From assembly GCA_016210245.1 (NCBI GenBank), contig JACQUR010000289.1:1-18459 (forward strand): 18,459 bases of DNA, read 5' to 3'. Below, one piece after another: positions 13,824-18,459 of this stretch (position 1 is its first letter; every line of letters starts with the position of its first letter). This stretch comes from Chloroflexota bacterium. Its GTDB lineage: Bacteria > Chloroflexota > UBA6077 > JACQUR01. The notes below the pieces were generated by a model, which saw nothing but the letters and a program-made list of their open reading frames with translations, was not told the origin of the DNA and did not search any database. A program made the position numbers and the translations under genes.

Positions 13824-13892
13824 ATCCGTGGGGTTGAGCCTGGCCCCTTCACCGGTTGGGTGTAGGGGCCAGGCTCAACCCCACGGATCAAG
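13824..13892. repeat. 25-bp-arm hairpin, dispersed family copy 2
   Basis: Arms 13824-13848 and 13864-13888 are exact reverse complements around a 15-base loop that contains its own CACC/GGTG stem. The right side continues as CACGGATCAAGG to 13892, matching the outer end of the 10725-10798 hairpin, while the left outer end has diverged. Shared blocks with copy 1 are TGATCC, TGGGG, GAGC, TGG and CCTTCACC. Confidence 0.88.
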
Positions 13893-13947
13893 GGCCCAGC
13901 GGCAGGGTCGGAATCGGAACGTCGTTGCCCCTGCAGGGACACGGGGG

Positions 13948-13970
13948 AGGGGCGCAAGCCTTGCGCCCCT
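13948..13970. repeat. AGGGGCGCAAG hairpin, family copy 2
   Basis: Arms 13948-13958 and 13960-13970 are exact reverse complements with one central C. They differ from the core of copy 1 (13792-13820) by a single A-to-G change, compensated on the other arm. Confidence 0.85.
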
Positions 13971-14028
13971 ACCCCCCCGTTCCATCCCGGGTGGGAGTGG
14001 GGGGAGAGGGGGAGGAGCGGGGAGGTCG

Positions 14029-14916
14029 ATGGCAGACGTGGACAGGTCATCCGCGCGCCCCTTGGGCGCAGCGATCGAAGCCGCCTTGCCAGCGCTGCGC
14101 GAGGAGGGCGGCGGCGCCGCTCCGCTGGCGCTTGCCGCTGCCCCCAGCGAACTCAGGGAGCAGTTGATCGCCAACGCGCTGCGGGTAGGCGGGCTGGCGG
14201 CGCTCATCGCGCTCTGGGCAGTTGGCGCTGCCCTGCTGAATATGCGCTTCCTGCCAGGGCCGCTCGCCGTCTTCGAGGCGATGGTGGGCATCGTCCTCTC
14301 GGGCGAGTTCCTGGTACACATGTGGCACACGATCTACCGCGTAGTCCTGGGCTTCCTCCTGGCCTTTGCGGCAGCCACCGTCCTGGGCATCGCTATGGGC
14401 GCGTACCGGCGCGTCGAGAACCTGTTCGACTTCGAGGTGTTGATCGGCCTCACGGTGCCGGGCCTGTGCTGGGGGATCATCGCCTTGATCGTCTTTGGAC
14501 TGAACGAGCTGTCGGCCATCAGTGCGGTATTCGTCGGTGTGCTGCCGATCCTGACCCTCAACATGTGGGAGGGCACCAAGGCACTGGACAAAGACCTGAT
14601 CGAGATGGCGCACGCCTTCCGCATCTCCAGGGTGAGCATCATTCGCTGGGTCGTCTTGCCCCAGCTCATCCCCTACCTGTTCGCCGCCATCCGGCTTGGC
14701 CTGTCGATCGCCTGGAAGCTGATCGTGGTGGTCGAGATGTTTGGACTCTCGAATGGCATCGGGTACATGCTCAACTACAATTTCGGCGTGTTCTCCATGG
14801 CCGGCGTGCTGGCCTGGACCTTCTCCTTCACCCTGGTCATGGTCGTGATCGAGTTCGTCGTCCTGCGGCGGATCGAGCATCGCGTGACCCGCTGGCGCCC
14901 GGCGATCTCGCTATGA
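14029..14916 (+). CDS. ABC transporter permease (nitrate/sulfonate/taurine type)
   Basis: Inner-membrane channel subunit, 295 residues. ATG 14029 is preceded by GGAGGAG and GGAGG; the open frame upstream of it is hairpin DNA. A soluble N-terminal 50 residues is followed by about six membrane helices (near 52-70, 100-124, 138-157, 162-178, 212-238, 256-279). The BPD_transp_1 EAA loop that docks on the ATPase reads EMAHAFRISRVSIIRWVVLP (192-211). Gene end and ATPase start overlap as ATGA, indicating translational coupling. Confidence 0.92.
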   Translation: MADVDRSSARPLGAAIEAALPALREEGGGAAPLALAAAPSELREQLIANALRVGGLAALIALWAVGAALLNMRFLPGPLAVFEAMVGIVLSGEFLVHMWHTIYRVVLGFLLAFAAATVLGIAMGAYRRVENLFDFEVLIGLTVPGLCWGIIALIVFGLNELSAISAVFVGVLPILTLNMWEGTKALDKDLIEMAHAFRISRVSIIRWVVLPQLIPYLFAAIRLGLSIAWKLIVVVEMFGLSNGIGYMLNYNFGVFSMAGVLAWTFSFTLVMVVIEFVVLRRIEHRVTRWRPAISL

Positions 14917-15665
14917 GCCGCGTCGCCATCGAGCGCCTGTCCAAGAGCTTCCGCATGAAGGGCGGCCGGGTGCTGCCCGTCCTGCGCGAGGTGACCATGG
15001 CCGCGGACGACTGCGAGTTCGTGTGCCTGCTGGGGCCCTCGGGGTGCGGCAAGTCGACCATCCTGAACATCCTGGCCGGGCTCGTCCCGCCCGACCGGGG
15101 TACGATCGCTGTCGACAACGTGCCCGTGCGTGGCGCGGCGGACGGCATTGGCTACGTCTTCCAGCGCCCGCGCCTGCTCCCGTGGAGGACGGTGCGCGAC
15201 AACCTGGCGTTCGCGCTGGAGCCACTCGGGTTGGACCGCAGCGAGCGCAACCGGCGCATCGACTGCTACTTGAAGATGGTGGGCCTCGACGACTTCGCCG
15301 GCGAGTACCCGCTCTACCTCTCCGGTGGGATGCAGCAGCGGGTGGCGATCGCCCGGGCGTTTGCGCTCGAGCCCAACATCCTGCTGATGGACGAGCCGTT
15401 CAGCAGCCTGGACGAGCTGACCGCGCGCGGGCTGCGCACGGAGCTGCTCGCTCTGTGGTCGCAAAGCCGCAAGACGGTCCTGTTCGTCACCCACAATGCG
15501 ATGGAGGCGGTGTTTCTGGCCGACCACATCATGCTGATGTCCACGCGGCCATCGACCGTCCTGGAACGAGTGAAGGTCGAGCTGCCGAGGCCGCGCAGCT
15601 TCGAGGACCCTGCCCTGTTGCTCTACCAGAAGCAGGTGCTGGGGGTGCTGGGTGTCACCACATAG
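14913..15665 (+). CDS. ABC transporter ATP-binding protein (nitrate/sulfonate/taurine type)
   Basis: Cytoplasmic ATPase powering the importer, 250 residues, all motifs intact: Walker A GPSGCGKST (41-49), Q-loop FQRPRLLPW with Gln84, signature LSGGMQQR (136-143), Walker B ILLMDEP (156-162), D-loop SSLD and switch His194 in VTHN. The short form without a regulatory C-terminal domain is typical of SsuB/TauB. The ATG overlaps the permease stop by four bases. A 46-bp palindrome separates it from the next gene. Confidence 0.94.
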   Translation: MSRVAIERLSKSFRMKGGRVLPVLREVTMAADDCEFVCLLGPSGCGKSTILNILAGLVPPDRGTIAVDNVPVRGAADGIGYVFQRPRLLPWRTVRDNLAFALEPLGLDRSERNRRIDCYLKMVGLDDFAGEYPLYLSGGMQQRVAIARAFALEPNILLMDEPFSSLDELTARGLRTELLALWSQSRKTVLFVTHNAMEAVFLADHIMLMSTRPSTVLERVKVELPRPRSFEDPALLLYQKQVLGVLGVTT

Positions 15666-15667
15666 GT

Positions 15668-15724
15668 CAAGAGGTAAGAGGCAAGAGGGAAGAGAGAAAC
15701 GCGTTTCTCTCTTCCCTCTTGCCT
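15668..15724. repeat. AAGAGGN heptamer run and 46-bp perfect palindrome
   Basis: Heptamers AAGAGGT, AAGAGGC, AAGAGGG and AAGAGAG follow each other from about 15669. Bases 15679-15701 and 15702-15724 are exact reverse complements with no loop (centre ACGCGT). It fills the junction between the ATPase gene and the oxidoreductase gene and ends 13 bases before the ATG, just before the GGGGGGTG ribosome binding site. Confidence 0.9.
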
Positions 15725-15737
15725 GGGGGGTGAAGCA

Positions 15738-18323
15738 ATGGCGTTGACCACGGCTCCCAGGCAAGCGACGCGGGAGGACGTCTGGGTCCCCACTGCGTGC
15801 GACATGTGCTACAACCGCTGCTCGATCCGCGTGCGCCGGGTTGACGGCGTGGCCGTCAAGATCGAGGGCCTCTCCGAGTCGGCCCAGCCGAACTACGGGA
15901 AGACGTGCGCCAAGGGCAACTCGGGCCTGCTGAGCCTCTACAACCCCGCGCGGATCACCCACCCGCTGGTGCGGACCAACCCCGAGAAGGGCCTCGGGGT
16001 GGACCCGAAGTGGAAGCAGATCTCCTGGGACGAGGCGCTCGAGCTGGCGGTTTCCAGCCTGCGCGCCGCCCGGGCAAAGGACCCGCGTAGCCTGGTGCTG
16101 AGCAGCTTCGACACCGTGGTGGGGGAGCTGCGCAGCGCCTTTCTGACCGCCTTCGGCAGCCCCAACAACCAGACTGGCTCCTCGAACTTCTTCTGCGGGC
16201 GGGGGCACCACCCCACCTCCTACACCCTGACCGGGTCGAACGACATCCACCCGGACATCGGGCGCGCCGACCTGGTGCTGATGTTTGGCACCTCCTGGGG
16301 GTTCGTCAGCCAGCACAACGCCATGGGCATCACCGCCGAGATGGCCGAGGCCCGGGCGCGGGGGTTGAAGCTGGTGGTCATCGACCCCATGTGTACCTAC
16401 GCCGCCTCCAAGGCGGATGAGTGGGTGCCCATCCGCCCCGGCACCGACGCCTGCATGGCGCTCTCCATGATGCACGTGCTGGTCAACGAACTGGGCGTCA
16501 TGGACGTGGAATACCTGAAGCAGGGGACCAATGCCCCCTACCTGGTGGGTCCGGATGGGCGCCACGTGCGCGATGCGCAGTCCGGCAAGCCGCTGGTGTG
16601 GGACGAGCGGGAAGGGCGGGCGGCTCCCTACGACGCGGTGCCGCCGCTGGACGCGGCGCTGGAGGGCCGGTACCGGGTGGGCAAGGTGGAGGCGTCGACC
16701 GGGTTCACGCTGTTCCGGGAGCACCTCACGGCCTATCCGCCGGAGCGAGCCGAGCAGATCACCACCGTGCCGGCTGCGACCATCCGCCGCCTGGCGGAGG
16801 CGTTCGGGCAGGCGGCTCGGGTGGGGGCGACGATCACTCTCGACGGCCAGGAGCTGCCCTTCCGCCCGGCTGCGGCGTGCTGGTATCGGGGCGTCTCGGG
16901 CCACAAGCACGCCCTGCACTTCTGTATGTCGGTGGCCCAGCTCAACATGGTTGTGGGCGCGGTGGACGTGCCGGGCGGGATGATCAACGGCCTGGCGGCC
17001 AGCCCGTTCTACGGTCCTGAGGTCGGCCCGGATGGGCTGATCGTGCCCGGCGGGCGGGGCCACTGGCACCCACCCCTGCCGCGCCGCCAGGTGCGTGAGC
17101 CCGAGACGGTGGACATGGTCGACCTGTTCCCGCTGGCCTACTTCTCTGGCACGATGATGTATCTGCACCTGGCCCATCCGGAGCTGCGCGACCGCTGGGG
17201 CCTGGCGTATCGGCCGGAGGTTTTCATCCACAGCCGCACCAACCCGATGGCCATGGGTGGGGACCCGTCCGTGGTCGCCGAGGCGCTCGAGCACATCGGC
17301 TTCCAGATCTCCTTCGCCATGTTCCAGGACGAAACGACCCAGTTCGCCGACCTGGTTCTGCCGGACCAGCACAGCCTGGAGCGGCTGGGGGGCATTGCCT
17401 ACAACACGTACACCCGCTCGGACTACAAGAGCGCCGCGCGGCCGGACGAGGAGTGGGCCTTCAACCTGCAGCAGCCGGTCGTGCCGGCGGTGGGCGAGAC
17501 GCGGTTCTGGGCTGCGGTGCTGGTGGACTTCGCCTACCGCATGGGGCTGGTGGAGGAGTTCAACCAGGCCTTCAACACGGTGGCCGGGCTCCAGGGCGAC
17601 CTGCGCCTGGCCTCGGATCGCACCTACGCCTGGCCGGACATGCTGGACCGACTGCTCAAGCAGCAGTGGGGTCGGGAGCGCGGGCTGGACTACTTCCAGC
17701 AGCACGGCTACCACAGCACCGGGGTGAAGCGCAGCGTGGCCCAGAGCTACCCCCGGCGGTTCCACAACGCCCGAGTCCCCCTGTACCTCGAGTTCTACCT
17801 CCAGGCGGGCGAGGATGTGCGCGAGTACATGGAGGAGCACGACATCGGGTTCTGGGACACCTCGGACTACGTCCCGCTGATGGAGTGGAAGCCGTGCCCG
17901 GCCTACCATGCCCCGCCGGAGTACGACCTGTTCGTGGTCAACCAGAAGATCCCGTTCCTCGCGTTCTCGTACACCCAGTTCAACCCCTGGCTGACGGACC
18001 TGGCCGGGCGCAACAGCAAGATCTACCCGGTGGCCATCAACGCCGAGACGGCGCGGCGCAAGGGCATCGCCGACGGCGACCGGGTGGTGCTGGAAACCCC
18101 TGCTGGGCAGACGGCGCAGGCGGTGGCGCGAGTGACCGAGTGCGTCCACCCCGAGTGCCTGGCCATCGCCGGGGTGGTGGGGCGCCAGCTCTCCAGCCTC
18201 GCCCCGAAGCAGCGCCAGGGGGTTCACTTCAACAGCCTGGTCGGCTACACGTTCGAGAACTACGACTTCATGAGCGGCGCGGTGGACCAGTGCGTGAAGG
18301 TGAAGATCACGAGGGCGAAGTAG
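15738..18323 (+). CDS. Molybdopterin-dependent oxidoreductase (DMSO reductase family), catalytic subunit
   Basis: An 861-residue catalytic subunit binding bis-molybdopterin guanine dinucleotide and one [4Fe-4S] cluster. The cluster motif is CDMCYNRC (Cys21, 24, 28) plus GKTCAKG (Cys57), followed by the usual NPARITHPLVRT. Central molybdopterin domains include DLVLMFGTSWGF, VVIDPMCTYAASKADEWVPIRPGTDACMAL, and FIHSRTNPMAMGG. The C-terminal molydop-binding domain begins around NQKIPFL and has INAETARRKGIADGDRVVLETPAG. No Tat signal is present, so the protein is cytoplasmic or exported with a partner. The segment that normally carries the molybdenum-ligand Cys reads SSNFFCGRGHHPTS: Cys153 is early and His157/158 sit near the usual Cys place. 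Start ATG 15738 has GGGGGGTG 7 bases upstream. Substrate unknown; an electron-transfer partner might lie beyond the window. Confidence 0.92.
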   Translation: MALTTAPRQATREDVWVPTACDMCYNRCSIRVRRVDGVAVKIEGLSESAQPNYGKTCAKGNSGLLSLYNPARITHPLVRTNPEKGLGVDPKWKQISWDEALELAVSSLRAARAKDPRSLVLSSFDTVVGELRSAFLTAFGSPNNQTGSSNFFCGRGHHPTSYTLTGSNDIHPDIGRADLVLMFGTSWGFVSQHNAMGITAEMAEARARGLKLVVIDPMCTYAASKADEWVPIRPGTDACMALSMMHVLVNELGVMDVEYLKQGTNAPYLVGPDGRHVRDAQSGKPLVWDEREGRAAPYDAVPPLDAALEGRYRVGKVEASTGFTLFREHLTAYPPERAEQITTVPAATIRRLAEAFGQAARVGATITLDGQELPFRPAAACWYRGVSGHKHALHFCMSVAQLNMVVGAVDVPGGMINGLAASPFYGPEVGPDGLIVPGGRGHWHPPLPRRQVREPETVDMVDLFPLAYFSGTMMYLHLAHPELRDRWGLAYRPEVFIHSRTNPMAMGGDPSVVAEALEHIGFQISFAMFQDETTQFADLVLPDQHSLERLGGIAYNTYTRSDYKSAARPDEEWAFNLQQPVVPAVGETRFWAAVLVDFAYRMGLVEEFNQAFNTVAGLQGDLRLASDRTYAWPDMLDRLLKQQWGRERGLDYFQQHGYHSTGVKRSVAQSYPRRFHNARVPLYLEFYLQAGEDVREYMEEHDIGFWDTSDYVPLMEWKPCPAYHAPPEYDLFVVNQKIPFLAFSYTQFNPWLTDLAGRNSKIYPVAINAETARRKGIADGDRVVLETPAGQTAQAVARVTECVHPECLAIAGVVGRQLSSLAPKQRQGVHFNSLVGYTFENYDFMSGAVDQCVKVKITRAK

Positions 18324-18329
18324 GAGCAT

Positions 18330-18459
18330 CGGCGAGTGCAGATTTGAGATTTGAGAGTGCAGTGTGTGGGGTGTGCTGTTTTGAGATTTGAGAGTGCTGA
18401 TTCACTCGGCACTCTCATCTCTCAAATGTCATATCTCAAATCTGCTCTCGCTGAGATGC
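18330..18459. repeat. GATTTGA heptamer repeat and imperfect inverted repeat at the window end
   Basis: GATTTGAGATTTGAGAG-type heptamers occur at about 18341-18358 and 18380-18393, with the complementary CTCAAAT type at 18419-18442. The outer ends GCATC (18327-18331) and GATGC (18455-18459) and the block GCAGATTTGAGAT with its complement also pair, so the whole stretch can fold into a long imperfect hairpin that ends at or beyond the window edge. It follows the oxidoreductase stop by 4 bases. Confidence 0.75.

Noticed and set aside
14775..18329. 1184-codon minus-strand open frame opposite the ABC ATPase and oxidoreductase genes
   Set aside because: Antisense shadow of two genes with clear motifs and crossing a palindrome; no start signal and composition typical of shadow frames.

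Overview
The window is high-GC bacterial chromosomal DNA. Genes use GC-ending codons, and GTG or TTG starts are common. Three features suggest a member of the Chloroflexota: a PAC2-family protein, a substrate-binding lipoprotein with a long Ala/Pro/Thr linker, and a EutA-like protein beside an 'ethanolamine ammonia-lyase-activating' bicupin. The phylum is an inference from gene content; no rRNA or phylogenetic marker tree was available.

Layout. 1-2318 (+): murI (glutamate racemase) and hflX (ribosome-associated GTPase). 2324-4071 (-): a PAC2-family protein and a small secreted protein with a Glu/Gln/Ala tail. 4072-7610 (-): a probable operon read right to left, with a small putative zinc-binding protein, a crotonase-fold protein lacking one usual catalytic Glu, and a molybdenum hydroxylase large subunit without FAD or 2Fe-2S partners. 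7695-10406 (-): a EutA-type reactivase and a bicupin, with no eutBC or cobalamin genes in view. 10407-11224: about 0.8 kb without a convincing gene, packed with repeats, palindromes and a putative promoter. 11225-12457 (+): MFS exporter. 12600-18323 (+): a nitrate/sulfonate/taurine-type ABC importer (Tat-lipoprotein binding protein, permease, ATPase) followed by a DMSO-reductase-family molybdopterin oxidoreductase. The importer may feed the oxidoreductase, but the substrate cannot be read from sequence.

The most unusual property is the non-coding DNA. Most gene junctions carry a long, often perfect inverted repeat without a following U-tract, and many arms are built from heptanucleotide tandem repeats with a different heptamer at each site. 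Two palindromes are perfect and loopless (66 bp at 3290-3355; 46 bp at 15679-15724). Two hairpins at 10725-10798 and 13824-13892 are diverged copies of one element, and two shorter hairpins at 13792-13820 and 13948-13970 form a second family. A 16-bp tandem array (seven units) sits inside an outer inverted repeat upstream of the bicupin. The heptamer DNA has entered genes and signals: it encodes the end of HflX and supplies the likely Shine-Dalgarno of the crotonase gene.

Three extended -10 elements of the form TGnTAnAAT were found: before hflX (suggesting a leaderless mRNA), before the small zinc-binding protein, and in the gene-free region facing the bicupin. A separate TTGACA-type promoter precedes the ABC operon.
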